From: an uncultured Bacteroidales bacterium
GTDB lineage: Bacteria; Bacteroidota; Bacteroidia; Bacteroidales; UBA932
Direction of reading: 5' to 3'
DNA: 64,000 nt
NCBI GenBank assembly: GCA_944323505.1
Contig: CALUST010000015.1
Coordinates: 1-64,000, forward strand
A program made the position numbers and the translations under genes. Of the stretch, positions 16,727 through 26,280 are shown in pieces. Every line of letters begins with the position of its first letter. Position 1 is the stretch's first letter. The notes beneath the pieces are model-generated. The model saw only the letters and a program-made list of their open reading frames with translations, was not told where the DNA came from and ran no database searches.

Positions 16727-19700
16727 TTACGGCAGGCTGAAACTTATGGCGGGCCCTATGTAATGCCTGTTCATGTCCATGCCGTCTGCAGCAAGGGCAT
16801 TGAATGAAGGTCCGCCGTTATAGGACCAGGTGACACCTATACTTATGGGAGCGCCTATCCAGAAGAAGCAACCGAATTCGATCTGTGCCGTAAGACCGGC
16901 AGAAAACAGCCCTCCTCCATTGAAGAAAGAATAGTCAAAATGCGGGGTCACGAGGGCACGCTTGCCATAGAATACCGAGCCTATGCTGAAATCCCCCACA
17001 TAGACAGGGATAGCGTAGTCCGCAGATATTTTCAGACTGGACTGCTGCTGTATCAGCAGGTCGTTGAGCGGGCTGTTGCCCGAGAACCCTCTCGGCAGGG
17101 TATTTATGACTCCTGTATGCAATATCGCCTGCTTGTCCAGAGCAAACTGGGCTGTGGCAGAAAGACGCAGTCCCTGGGTCTTCGTGATACCCGGCAAGTA
17201 GCCGTACAGGTAGGCATAGGCCGCAGGGGACACCCAGTCTGTCATGCCGGGGCTGAAGACCGCGCCAGCCTCGATGCCTACACCCAGGTCCGGATAGATT
17301 TCAGAGCCGGCTGCCGGTCTCATGGAGTATGCCCTGACTGATGCTCCCAGACTCTGTCTTACCATCTTGCGTCCCAGGGTGTATCCGAGCAGTTCCGGAG
17401 CAGCGTCATCTTCTTCTGTCTCCTGATGTGCAGCCAGCCTGTAATAATTGATGCCTGTGTCAATGATATCGTTTGAGACAGAATATGAAATCTGCGGGAT
17501 GATGCCTCTTGACCAGCCTCCTGACGTAAGGTTGAACGGGATATATGCAGAAATGCTGCCTTGCACATAAGGGCTTCGTGATGCCGTCCCTGACATGGAG
17601 AGCATATAAGACTGCATGTCAGGCAGGACATAGCCGTTGAATCCGTAGTATCGTGCCGCCCTGTCATTGAAGTCTACAGAGGCCTCAAGGACAGGATACA
17701 GTCCGGAATACGTGAATTCGGCATGTGCAGAGTGCCTCCAGTGGCCTGCGTCATAGGGATCCTTGTGCGCTGAATATCCGACGCTTCCGGACATGGTGCC
17801 CAGTCGGTTCTGCATGAGGATTATCGCTCCGGGCGAGGCCAGTTCGTAGAACCGGTCATAGCTCATTGACATTATTTTGTCAACATTGAAATAGAACGGC
17901 GCCCAGGAATGTATGTTGAAAAGATGGGGGAATTTCCGGTATCTCTTAGGAGACGAGAATACGGCCGGGTCAGGGGCAGGCCTGTCTGCCGCTATCATCT
18001 TTTCCTGCCTTGACAGTTCGTCGGCAATGACATGTCTGTGGATGTCCCCGAATGAAGTCTCCTTGTTGAGAAGATCTGATACCCGGGTTCTGAATATTTC
18101 TTTGCCTTCAGTCCCTACAGAGGCATAATAGAGCATGGAGCCGTCCTCACTGAACCTGAAATCATCCGCCCCGTACGGAGTCGAAGTCATCATATACAGT
18201 CTTCCCGATATGGGGTCAAACCTGTACAGTTCATTTACCCCGTTCTTGTCAGAGACAAGATACAGACTGCCTCCGGACGATTCGAGCCGCGAGATTCTTA
18301 CTGGCTGCGGATTGAGGGAGACGGACCATGAGTCCCCTTCTTCCTGTCCGATATTGTAGAGCCCGTATCCTCTCCCTGAGATTGCTGCAGCGAATATCTT
18401 TCCGTCATGCCATACCGCTTCCGTCAGTTGGAGAGAGTCGGGAGCCTGGATTGAATATTTGCATTCACCGGTTGAGGAGTCAAGTATTTCGAGCATGGAG
18501 CCTCCTGATACCGGATAGCAGACAGTGAGCAGTTCTGTCCCTGACGGGGAGGGGACGGGATTGAATCTTTTGCCGTCCTTTACGAGTGTCACCTTCCGTT
18601 TCCTTTCAAGGTCATATCCCCGGATTGCGGAATTTATCTTCAGAGACCATCTCTTGTCCGGGAGATATTCGCTCCACCATATCATTTTCGAAGTATCGGA
18701 ATAGTGTACAGGACCTGAAATGTTCCCGAATGATGTCAGGCGGTGTTCTTTCCCATCCTTGTCGATTTTGATCAGAGAGCAGGATTCTGCGATTCCTTCC
18801 TTCAGGGCGTGGATCTCCCCGGATATGTCCATCAGTTCTGAATATCCGGTATAGAGTCTGTGGCTGCCTGAAACATTCTCGGCCGGGATGAACGGCTTAC
18901 GCAACTCTCTCTCCTGTTTCCAGATGTCATGGTATATGTGCATGGTCTCCTGAAAAGCCTTCCTGAACCCTTTGCCCGTGAGTTCCCTGCTCATGTCATA
19001 GAAAGCGAGGACGTCGTATGGTCTTCTGGCGACATGGTGCAGGTAGTCACCGGTGAAATACGGGTTGCCGGACCTGTATCTCAGCCCGCTTATTGCCATG
19101 TAGCCGACAGCATAATGATCCGGGGTATAATATCTGTACGAGCCGTACCTCCATCTGTTCCAGTTTCTGAAATCTCCGCTGTCGAAAGCGGCCATGAAAT
19201 AGTTGAGGAAGTCGGCCGACCGTCCCCTTCCGGCATCTGTCAAGGCTGTCTCGGCTATGACGGCATCCCCTTCCATCATCCATTTGCAGGGATAAAGCCC
19301 TGACATGGCTCCGGGGAACATCTCACCGAAAATACGGTAGAATGGCCGGAAGACGTGGCTCATGCCGAACTGGACCTGTGCCACATGGCGGGATTCGTGG
19401 ATTGCGAGCATCTGCTCCCACGGCATGGCTTCGGCTCCGGATGCTTCTGGAGAGGAGAATATGTCCATTCTGGAAGGAGCCAGGGCCACCGAGCCGTTCG
19501 ACATGGCATTGTACGGATGGATGACTACAGGGAACTTGCCTGCGCCCATCTCTCCAGGGACATAGCCTGCGCTATAGGATACCGGCATACGGTATTGTTC
19601 GAGGAGTCTTCCGTAGACTCTTGCAAGAGAGTCGAGTCCATCGGGATAGATGAGCCTGTACCCCTGCGTCTCTATGCTGTACCATTTGAGTCTTCCCGGA

Positions 19701-19786
19701 TCGTCCCCAAGGGAATAGAACTGTGCGGCGGACTTCAGCGTGGCAGTCAGCAGCAACAGTACGGTCAGGAATCTCAAAAGTCTCAT
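16727..19786 (-). CDS. Large surface protein: HExxH metallopeptidase-like domain, beta-propeller repeats and C-terminal barrel
   Basis: A 1019-residue protein from the ATG at 19786, which gives a good signal peptide (MRLLRFLTVLLLL, cleavage near SAAQ). The frame runs 44 codons further upstream without such a start. A gluzincin-like zinc site is visible: HESRH at 130-134 and EGDAVIAE at 172-179, where a third ligand is expected. Residues of about 330-640 contain TolB/WD40-like strands, for example FRFSEDGSMLYYAS. The last 350 residues are amphipathic strands ending in AISFSLP, like an outer-membrane barrel. I do not know an exact relative. A cell-surface or periplasm-facing peptidase anchored in the outer membrane is an inference; the barrel could also be a secretion-type anchor. 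Confidence 0.65.
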   Translation of the reverse strand: MRLLRFLTVLLLLTATLKSAAQFYSLGDDPGRLKWYSIETQGYRLIYPDGLDSLARVYGRLLEQYRMPVSYSAGYVPGEMGAGKFPVVIHPYNAMSNGSVALAPSRMDIFSSPEASGAEAMPWEQMLAIHESRHVAQVQFGMSHVFRPFYRIFGEMFPGAMSGLYPCKWMMEGDAVIAETALTDAGRGRSADFLNYFMAAFDSGDFRNWNRWRYGSYRYYTPDHYAVGYMAISGLRYRSGNPYFTGDYLHHVARRPYDVLAFYDMSRELTGKGFRKAFQETMHIYHDIWKQERELRKPFIPAENVSGSHRLYTGYSELMDISGEIHALKEGIAESCSLIKIDKDGKEHRLTSFGNISGPVHYSDTSKMIWWSEYLPDKRWSLKINSAIRGYDLERKRKVTLVKDGKRFNPVPSPSGTELLTVCYPVSGGSMLEILDSSTGECKYSIQAPDSLQLTEAVWHDGKIFAAAISGRGYGLYNIGQEEGDSWSVSLNPQPVRISRLESSGGSLYLVSDKNGVNELYRFDPISGRLYMMTSTPYGADDFRFSEDGSMLYYASVGTEGKEIFRTRVSDLLNKETSFGDIHRHVIADELSRQEKMIAADRPAPDPAVFSSPKRYRKFPHLFNIHSWAPFYFNVDKIMSMSYDRFYELASPGAIILMQNRLGTMSGSVGYSAHKDPYDAGHWRHSAHAEFTYSGLYPVLEASVDFNDRAARYYGFNGYVLPDMQSYMLSMSGTASRSPYVQGSISAYIPFNLTSGGWSRGIIPQISYSVSNDIIDTGINYYRLAAHQETEEDDAAPELLGYTLGRKMVRQSLGASVRAYSMRPAAGSEIYPDLGVGIEAGAVFSPGMTDWVSPAAYAYLYGYLPGITKTQGLRLSATAQFALDKQAILHTGVINTLPRGFSGNSPLNDLLIQQQSSLKISADYAIPVYVGDFSIGSVFYGKRALVTPHFDYSFFNGGGLFSAGLTAQIEFGCFFWIGAPISIGVTWSYNGGPSFNALAADGMDMNRHYIGPAISFSLP

Positions 19787-19903
19787 TATATCGTCAGGTT
19801 TGTACAGGATGCAAAAATAGTCACAAAAAATCTTTATCATGCACAGGAAAGTCTTTTTGTCGGTGAATTTGTATAATTTTGCCATGACCAAACTGACGCA
19901 GAG

Positions 19904-20884
19904 ATGAACCGTAGGCACCGGATGTTTTTAATGGCAGGGATTCTCCTGTGCTGGATTGCAGGGGTATGCAGCTGCCGCACATCAGCAGAGGAAGCGGATA
20001 TACGGCCGTTTCCTGCAGTACAGGTGCCGCGCATGGTCTCAGGACGGGATGATGCGGCGGACTACCTCGCGGAGCATTTCTGGGACAGGTTTCTTGATAC
20101 ATCAGAGGTATACAGATGCGATTCCTTATATGTCAACGGAGTGTCGGACGAAGACTTGGAGCAGGCATTTGCCGACTATACTGGCATCCTGCGTGTGACC
20201 GGGGCTGAGAAGGCGGGCTTTTCCGTACAGAGACTGTATGATGCTGCGCAATCTTTCGACAGGCATGACTCCTTGTCCAATGTCCTGGATGCGGTTGCGG
20301 GACTCGCAAGGAAGTATTTCTACGACCCGAATTCCCCGTTCAGGAACGAAGACCTGTATCTGATATTTGCCGACGGCCTGTCCCGGTATGAAGGCACCGC
20401 ACCGTCGCTCAGGCAGATATACTGTCATGATGCGGCTATGTGCTCACTCAACAGGCCGGGCACAACTGCCAATGACTTCAGTTTTTCAGACAGGTACGGG
20501 AATGTCCGTTCGTTGCACGGGATAAATGCCGACTATACCCTGCTGTTCTTTTCCAATCCGGGATGCGAGTCCTGCAGGGCCATAGTCAGGGAGATGAGGA
20601 CCGACCCGGTCCTGAGCGGTCAGGTGCGTTCTGGGAAAGTGGCTGTGGTCAACATCTATATCGATGAAGATGTCAGGTCATGGTATGAATATCCCGATGA
20701 ATATCCGGAGGATTGGTACAACGGCTATGACCACAACCATGTCATCAGGGACGATGTCCTGTATGATGTCCGCGCAACCCCGTCCCTTTATGTGCTTGAC
20801 AGGGACAAGACCGTCATTCTCAAGGATGCCCCGGAAAAGACTGTCTTCGCCTTTCTGAGAAATCAGGAGGCAGGAAATCCATGA
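19904..20884 (+). CDS. Lipoprotein with C-terminal thioredoxin-like domain (DUF5106-type)
   Basis: A 326-residue protein with a signal peptide whose hydrophobic core ends in GVCSC, a lipoprotein box. Residues 35-180 are helical and resemble the DUF5106 region found before thioredoxin domains in Bacteroidetes. Residues 185-320 are a TlpA/thioredoxin-like fold with the active-site pair CESC at 221-224 and a cis-proline in ATPSLYVLD. It is likely a periplasmic disulfide reductase or isomerase on a lipid anchor. A -7-like TAATTTTG sits at 19874-19881, about 20 bases before the ATG; no matching upstream element was found. The gene is divergent from the large surface protein. Confidence 0.8.
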   Translation: MNRRHRMFLMAGILLCWIAGVCSCRTSAEEADIRPFPAVQVPRMVSGRDDAADYLAEHFWDRFLDTSEVYRCDSLYVNGVSDEDLEQAFADYTGILRVTGAEKAGFSVQRLYDAAQSFDRHDSLSNVLDAVAGLARKYFYDPNSPFRNEDLYLIFADGLSRYEGTAPSLRQIYCHDAAMCSLNRPGTTANDFSFSDRYGNVRSLHGINADYTLLFFSNPGCESCRAIVREMRTDPVLSGQVRSGKVAVVNIYIDEDVRSWYEYPDEYPEDWYNGYDHNHVIRDDVLYDVRATPSLYVLDRDKTVILKDAPEKTVFAFLRNQEAGNP

Positions 20885-20895
20885 CAGCAGAAAGA

Positions 20896-20927
20896 TTTGC
20901 CTGACGGGAAATTTGTCATTATCTTTA
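20896..20927 (+). promoter_or_regulatory. Promoter of the galM-thyA-trmB unit
   Basis: TTTG (20896-20899), a 20-base spacer and TATCTTTA (20920-20927), one mismatch from TAnnTTTG. Transcription would start near 20933, about 40 bases before the ATG at 20972. Confidence 0.6.
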
Positions 20928-20971
20928 AAGGCTGTATCTGAAATCCCTAATTGAAATTAAACATATCAGTC

Positions 20972-22024
20972 ATGAATATCAGCAAGGAACTCTGGGGAAA
21001 GACCCCTGACGGCAAGGAGATTTACCGCTATACTCTTACAAATGAAAGCGGGGCATATATCCAGGTGGCGAGTGTCGGAGCGGCTCTGGTGGCCGCTGTC
21101 GTGCCTGACAAGGACGGACGGCTTGCAGACGTGGTGCTCGGATACAAGGACCCGATGAGTTATTTCGGAGACGGCCCTTGTGCCGGCAAGATTCCGGGAC
21201 GCTATGCCAACAGGATAGCAAAAGGCCGGTTCTCCCTTGACGGCAAGGAGTATGAACTGCCTGTAAACAATGGTCCGAACCATCTTCACGGAGGCCCTGA
21301 AGGTTTCCAGAACAAGGTATGGGACAGCCGTATCGAGAAAGGCGGAGTGGAGTTCATGTACTATTCGGAAGACGGGGAAATGGGTTATCCCGGAGCGCTC
21401 AAGGTAGTTGCCAGATATGACTGGAGCGAGGAGAACGAGTTGCGGCTGACTCTCACTGCTGAATGCGACGCCCCGACGGTAGTCAATCTCACCAACCACA
21501 CATATTTCAACCTCAACGGGGAAGGGAGCGGCAGTGTCCTCGGGCATCAGCTCAGGCTCAATGCTTCCGAATACTTGCCTACCGATGAGACTCTCATTCC
21601 TGTCGGCGAAAGCGAGCCTGTCGCGGGGACACCGATGGATTTCGTGTCGGCCAAGCCGCTCGGAAGGGACATCAATGAGGATTTCCCTGCTTTGAAATAC
21701 GGCAAGGGATATGACAATTGCTGGGTGATTGACGGTTATGAGCCGGGACAGATACAGTCGGCTGCAGAGCTCTGTTCTCCCGAAAGCGGCAGGATGGTGG
21801 AAGTGCTTACCACCCAGCCTGGAGTGCAGGTGTACACCGGCAACTGGCTTGCAGGATGCCCGGAGGGCAAATGCGGCAGGTCCTACAATGACTATGACGG
21901 GGTGGCCATAGAGTGCCAGCACTATCCGGACTCTCCGAACAAGCAGGAATACCCGTCAACTGTATTGCGTCCGGGAGAAGTGTTTGAAGAGGCTATAATC
22001 TTTGCGTTCAAGGTTGTGAGATGA
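20972..22024 (+). CDS. galM: Aldose 1-epimerase (mutarotase)
   Basis: A 350-residue protein from the ATG at 20972. A TTG at 20951 would add seven residues, but lies just after the predicted promoter and is less likely. It interconverts alpha and beta anomers of galactose and glucose. Family motifs are [10 protein letters not shown] (substrate histidine), [12 protein letters not shown] (catalytic histidine region), GYDNCWVI and the catalytic glutamate in [12 protein letters not shown]. There is no signal peptide, so it is cytoplasmic, unlike some Bacteroidetes homologues. Its TGA overlaps the ATG of thyA (ATGA), so the two are translationally coupled, although their pathways are unrelated. Confidence 0.95.
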   Translation: MNISKELWGKTPDGKEIYRYTLTNESGAYIQVASVGAALVAAVVPDKDGRLADVVLGYKDPMSYFGDGPCAGKIPGRYANRIAKGRFSLDGKEYELPVNNGPNHLHGGPEGFQNKVWDSRIEKGGVEFMYYSEDGEMGYPGALKVVARYDWSEENELRLTLTAECDAPTVVNLTNHTYFNLNGEGSGSVLGHQLRLNASEYLPTDETLIPVGESEPVAGTPMDFVSAKPLGRDINEDFPALKYGKGYDNCWVIDGYEPGQIQSAAELCSPESGRMVEVLTTQPGVQVYTGNWLAGCPEGKCGRSYNDYDGVAIECQHYPDSPNKQEYPSTVLRPGEVFEEAIIFAFKVVR

Positions 22025-22815
22025 GACAGTATCTTGATCTGTTGAGGCATATCCGCGAGCACGGCGTGATGAAGGAGGACAGGACGGGGGTAGGGACCCA
22101 GAGCGTGTTCGGCTATCAGATGAGATTCAATCTTGCTGACGGCTTCCCCTTGCTGACTACCAAGAAAGTGCATCTGAAATCGATAATTTATGAACTTCTG
22201 TGGTTCATCGCAGGAGATACTAACATAAGATACCTCAAGGAGCATGGGGTGTCCATCTGGGATGAGTGGGCAGATGAGAACGGGGACCTCGGCCCTGTGT
22301 ACGGGCATCAGTGGCGCAGCTGGCCTGCTCCTGACGGACGTACCATAGACCAGTTGTCAGGAGTGATAGAGATGATCCGAAGTCATCCTGACTCAAGAAG
22401 GATGATTGTGTCGGCGTGGAATCCTGCAGAAGTGGACAAGATGGCCCTGCCTCCGTGCCATACGTTGTTCCAGTTCTATGTTGCGGAGGGGAGACTGTCC
22501 TGCCAGCTTTATCAGAGAAGTGCGGATGTCTTCCTCGGTGTGCCGTTCAATATCGCATCCTATGCTCTCCTGACAATGATGATTGCCCAGGTCTGCGGGC
22601 TTGAGCCGGGAGACTTTGTCCACACTACCGGGGATACGCATATTTATCGCAATCATTTTGACCAGGTCGCATTACAGCTTTCAAGAGAGCCGAGGGCCCT
22701 CCCTGTAATGAAACTCAATCCGGATGTGAAGAATATTCTTGACTTCAGGTATGAGGATTTCACACTTGAAGGATATGACCCGTGGCCGGCAATAAAGGCT
22801 CCGGTAGCAGTATAA
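22021..22815 (+). CDS. thyA: Thymidylate synthase (ThyA type)
   Basis: A 264-residue protein, exactly the usual length of bacterial ThyA. It methylates dUMP to dTMP with methylene-tetrahydrofolate and leaves dihydrofolate. Visible motifs are [12 protein letters not shown] (phosphate-binding Arg), PPCHTLFQF with the catalytic cysteine, [14 protein letters not shown] and GDTHIYRNH. It overlaps galM by four bases and is followed by trmB after seven bases. folA, which regenerates the folate, is in the window at 33.8-34.4 kb but in another operon. Confidence 0.97.
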   Translation: MRQYLDLLRHIREHGVMKEDRTGVGTQSVFGYQMRFNLADGFPLLTTKKVHLKSIIYELLWFIAGDTNIRYLKEHGVSIWDEWADENGDLGPVYGHQWRSWPAPDGRTIDQLSGVIEMIRSHPDSRRMIVSAWNPAEVDKMALPPCHTLFQFYVAEGRLSCQLYQRSADVFLGVPFNIASYALLTMMIAQVCGLEPGDFVHTTGDTHIYRNHFDQVALQLSREPRALPVMKLNPDVKNILDFRYEDFTLEGYDPWPAIKAPVAV

Positions 22816-22822
22816 TCTTGTT

Positions 22823-23677
22823 ATGGGAAAGGACAAAATCAGAAAATTCAAGGAGAATGAGACATTCTCCTGTCTTATACAGCCCCGGACAGACGAGGTC
22901 TTCGGGAAAGACCACCCCCTGAAAGGACATTGGGGGGACAAGGTGTTCGGGAATGACAGGCCGATAGTCGTCGAACTGGGATGCGGCAAGGGGGAATATA
23001 CGATTGACCTGGCTTTGCGCAATCCCGGCTGCAATTATATCGGAGTGGACATCAAGGGGGCTCGCCTGTGGAAAGGGGCCAAGTATGCCCATGAACACCA
23101 ATTGCCGAATGTCGCATTTCTCAGGACGAGAATAGAGTTCATAGGCTCTCTTTTCGGTCCCGGGGAAATCTCGGAGATATGGATTACTTTCGCCGATCCG
23201 CAGATAGGACGTGAGAAGAAACGTCTGACATCCCCTCTTTTCCTGTCAAGATACAGGTGTTTTCTGAAAAGGGAAGGGATTGTGCATCTGAAGACAGACA
23301 GCAGGTATCTGCATGAATATACCCATGAGATAGCCAGGCAGAACGGACTGGAGATACTGGCTTGCTCTACAGATATTTACGGAAAGGCAGCCGCCAAGGT
23401 GCTTGCCGGTAGTTTCTTTGAGAACGGGGCCGTGCCTGCCATGGCTGACGGGCTTGAGGATTCAGGTGCATACAGGCATCTGCTCTCTTCCCCGCTGGCC
23501 TCAGTGTGCGGCAAGGATGCTGTGGATGCCCTGTTTCAGGTACAGACTTTCTATGAGTCACAGTATCTTGCCCAGGGAATCCCGATTACATATCTTGCAT
23601 TCCGCATTGATCATGACGGGGAATACATCTGCCCTGACTGGGAGCCTGACAGATGGCTTCCTGCAGGAAATCAGTAG
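22823..23677 (+). CDS. trmB: tRNA (guanine-N7-)-methyltransferase
   Basis: A 284-residue SAM-dependent methyltransferase that modifies G46 in the variable loop of tRNAs. The SAM site is VVELGCGKGEY near residue 51, followed by NYIGVDIKG. The TrmB signature IWITFADPQ appears near 120, with TSPLFLSRYRCFLK after it. It is longer at the C-terminus than E. coli TrmB (239 residues); the extra part (about 210-284) contains no motif I know, a pattern I believe common in Bacteroidetes. The stop overlaps the stop of the convergent YfhO gene by seven bases. Confidence 0.92.
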   Translation: MGKDKIRKFKENETFSCLIQPRTDEVFGKDHPLKGHWGDKVFGNDRPIVVELGCGKGEYTIDLALRNPGCNYIGVDIKGARLWKGAKYAHEHQLPNVAFLRTRIEFIGSLFGPGEISEIWITFADPQIGREKKRLTSPLFLSRYRCFLKREGIVHLKTDSRYLHEYTHEIARQNGLEILACSTDIYGKAAAKVLAGSFFENGAVPAMADGLEDSGAYRHLLSSPLASVCGKDAVDALFQVQTFYESQYLAQGIPITYLAFRIDHDGEYICPDWEPDRWLPAGNQ

Positions 23678-26280
23678 TCTTTCTTTCTCCCGAGCACGGC
23701 GGCGCCTGTACCGGACAGCAGCAGGAGAATGATGAGTGTGACTGATGATGCCCTTGAAAGCCGTTCTCCGGTGATATACGACTGAGGTTCGAACCTCATT
23801 GTGATCTCATGTTCTCCGGCAGGGATGAATGCCCCACGGAGAATCCAGTCGGCGCGGAAGAGCTCAGCAGGTTTTCCGTCAATGCTCAGATGCCATCCTT
23901 CAGGATAATAGATCTCGCTGAAGATGACGGCTCTTTCGGCAGAAGTCCTGGAGGTGTATCTCAGTTCTTTCGGGGAATAGGATGTCATCCATATCGAATC
24001 TGCCGGTGCCGTGTCGTGGTGCGCGAGAGTTCCGAGAGAGTCGATACGTTCTCTCGCCCATGAGAAGTCATCCCCGATGACTGCCGATTGTCTCAGGTCG
24101 GTATCGCGCAGGAGGGCAATCTCATCATCAGGTGTAGCCGCGCGGACAGCGGAGTCCACAAACCAGCAATTTCCGAAAGCCTCGCTGTTGACCACCGGAG
24201 GATATTCCCCGCCGATGATTATGTATCGTCCGTTCAGCATGGAAGTGACTGGGATTTCCGGGAGGGAAGCCTCCACATCCTGTATGGTGGCCGATGAGTT
24301 CACGGTATTTATTATGCTGTTGATTTCGCCTGTAAGGTATTGCTCTATGAGATCCTGGTATCTCTGCAGTTTTGCCGGGCTGTATCCTCCGATGGACTTG
24401 TGCCAGTAACTCGGGTGCGAGTCATTGAATGTGTTCACGCTTATGTCCAGTACACGGTAGTCGAGGTCCGGGTCGGAAAGTATCATCTTGTCCACAGGAC
24501 GTTGTGTGAACTGCCCTGTAAATTCCCTTCTTGATACGAAATGATCCTTGTTGAGGTATCTTTTCCCGACAGGGAAGAGGTCTATGACCATAAGCAGGGC
24601 CATTGCCGCTCCTGCAAGGGCTATGTTCCGTGATGAGACTGTCTGTGCGCCGTTCTTTTTTCCGCGGACAGATGCCCAATATATGAGGGCTGCCGATACG
24701 GCGATCAGGAAGAAACTTCTTCTCGCATCATGGGCAAGCATTGTCCTGCGGTCATCGGCAAGGGTATCGGCAAGAATGTCAGGCAGTCCGGCATCGGATG
24801 CCCCGACAAATGTCCCTGCCAGACCCGGGAACAGCCAGAACAGCAGGCAGAACCCCCCTGTGACAGCGGCAGATACCGCTATCCCTCTTGTGACCTTGTC
24901 ATGTGCATAATCCCCTTTCAGTATCCTGTCCAGTACCATGAATCCGAGTATCGGCAATGTCACCTGAAGGATGACAAGAGCCATAGAGACAGTCCTGAAC
25001 TTGTTGTACAGAGGGGCGTATTCGAACCAAAGTCTCGTGAACCACATGAAATGACTGCCCCAGGCAAGGAATATCGCCAGGACCGTGGCAATTGCCAGCC
25101 ACCACTTCTCTTTCCTGTCATAGAGGCACAACCCCAGGACGAAAAGGAAGACAGTGACGGCTCCCATATACATCGGGCCTGCCGTGAACGGCTGCGGACC
25201 CCAATACAGAGGCAGGCTCTGCATTATCATGTCGACATTGGGCTGTCCGGCCTCTCTGAGCAGGGACTCTGTCTCGGAACCGGCGAAGCGTATCGCTCCG
25301 GAAGATGCTCCTCCGTTGAAGTCGGGAATCAGCAGGTTCGGAGTCTCCTCAATACCGTATGACCATGCAGTGGCATAGTCGAGGTCAAGTCCCTTGTCAT
25401 TCTCCATCTCATGTGAAGGAGTCAGTTCGGAACCTCCGCGCATGGTATATTTGGCATAGTTCATCGTCGGGATGAGCTTGTTGAGGTTTGTCGCTATCCC
25501 GACACCCCCTATGACCAGCAGCAGTGCCGATGCGGCAAGGAATCTTGGAATACCTTTGCGATGACTCTTGCTGACAAGCAGCCGGACAAGACATACTATC
25601 GCATATATGAAAATGATGATGGCGAGATAATATGTTATCTGCGGATGATTGGCCTTTATCTGGAAACTGAGGGCAAAAGCGAATAGTGTGGCCCCGAGTA
25701 CGGTGCCCGGAAGCCAGGTCTTCCATGAGCCAGTGCCGTCTTTCCCGTCTTCCCTGAATCCTTTCATCGCCTGTCTGTAAGTATACACCATCCCGGCGAG
25801 TACCCATGGCATGAATGCAATCGCCTGCATCTTTGTGTTGTGCCCCACCTGGATAATCTGCATATTGTATGAGCAGAATGCAATGGCTATGGCTCCAGCT
25901 ATAGCAAGGAACGGGCTTATCCCTAATGAGAGCATGAGCAGGAAGCCTCCAAGCAGAGCCACGAAGATGTACGATGCCGGTCTTGCCCCTGTGAGCAGGA
26001 AATCATATATCACATCAGTCCAGTCCCCGTCGAAATCGTCATACATGGTGACTGTCGGCATTCCCCCGAACATTGAATTGGTCCATGCTGTCTTGTCGTC
26101 AGGATGGGCCTGATTGTATTCCAGGGCTTCATGAGCCATTCCGTGCCATCCTGAGATGTCTGACTGGTTCACTATCTTGCCGCTCAGGACTTCCGGGACG
26201 AATGCATAAGATATGACTATGAATAAGACGACTGTTCCCAGGAATGCCCCAATCCTGACTGCCAAAGATCTTCTGTCCAT
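23671..26280 (-). CDS. YfhO-family integral membrane protein
   Basis: An 869-residue protein from the ATG at 26280. The open frame continues upstream into the preceding gene but lacks a sensible start there. It has a first transmembrane segment at 12-32, a large extracytoplasmic loop, then many segments to about residue 580. A long soluble C-terminal region (ending with beta-rich segments such as GAFIPAGEHEITMRFEP) and one last segment with GRKKDY complete it. This is the layout of YfhO proteins, which resemble GT-C glycosyltransferases and are linked in Gram-positives to lipoteichoic-acid or lipid glycosylation. Start and upstream stop share one base (TAATG), so it is coupled to the glycosyltransferase gene. 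Confidence 0.83.
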   Translation of the reverse strand: MDRRSLAVRIGAFLGTVVLFIVISYAFVPEVLSGKIVNQSDISGWHGMAHEALEYNQAHPDDKTAWTNSMFGGMPTVTMYDDFDGDWTDVIYDFLLTGARPASYIFVALLGGFLLMLSLGISPFLAIAGAIAIAFCSYNMQIIQVGHNTKMQAIAFMPWVLAGMVYTYRQAMKGFREDGKDGTGSWKTWLPGTVLGATLFAFALSFQIKANHPQITYYLAIIIFIYAIVCLVRLLVSKSHRKGIPRFLAASALLLVIGGVGIATNLNKLIPTMNYAKYTMRGGSELTPSHEMENDKGLDLDYATAWSYGIEETPNLLIPDFNGGASSGAIRFAGSETESLLREAGQPNVDMIMQSLPLYWGPQPFTAGPMYMGAVTVFLFVLGLCLYDRKEKWWLAIATVLAIFLAWGSHFMWFTRLWFEYAPLYNKFRTVSMALVILQVTLPILGFMVLDRILKGDYAHDKVTRGIAVSAAVTGGFCLLFWLFPGLAGTFVGASDAGLPDILADTLADDRRTMLAHDARRSFFLIAVSAALIYWASVRGKKNGAQTVSSRNIALAGAAMALLMVIDLFPVGKRYLNKDHFVSRREFTGQFTQRPVDKMILSDPDLDYRVLDISVNTFNDSHPSYWHKSIGGYSPAKLQRYQDLIEQYLTGEINSIINTVNSSATIQDVEASLPEIPVTSMLNGRYIIIGGEYPPVVNSEAFGNCWFVDSAVRAATPDDEIALLRDTDLRQSAVIGDDFSWARERIDSLGTLAHHDTAPADSIWMTSYSPKELRYTSRTSAERAVIFSEIYYPEGWHLSIDGKPAELFRADWILRGAFIPAGEHEITMRFEPQSYITGERLSRASSVTLIILLLLSGTGAAVLGRKKDY

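Noticed and set aside
19812-19881. Divergent promoters between the surface protein and the thioredoxin lipoprotein
   Set aside because: Good -7 elements are present on both strands (minus TATTTTTG at 19812-19819, plus TAATTTTG at 19874-19881), but no -33 partner at suitable spacing, so they are noted only.
20966-21922. Open frame of 318 codons antisense to galM
   Set aside because: The plus strand encodes a complete aldose epimerase; the antisense product has no domain pattern.
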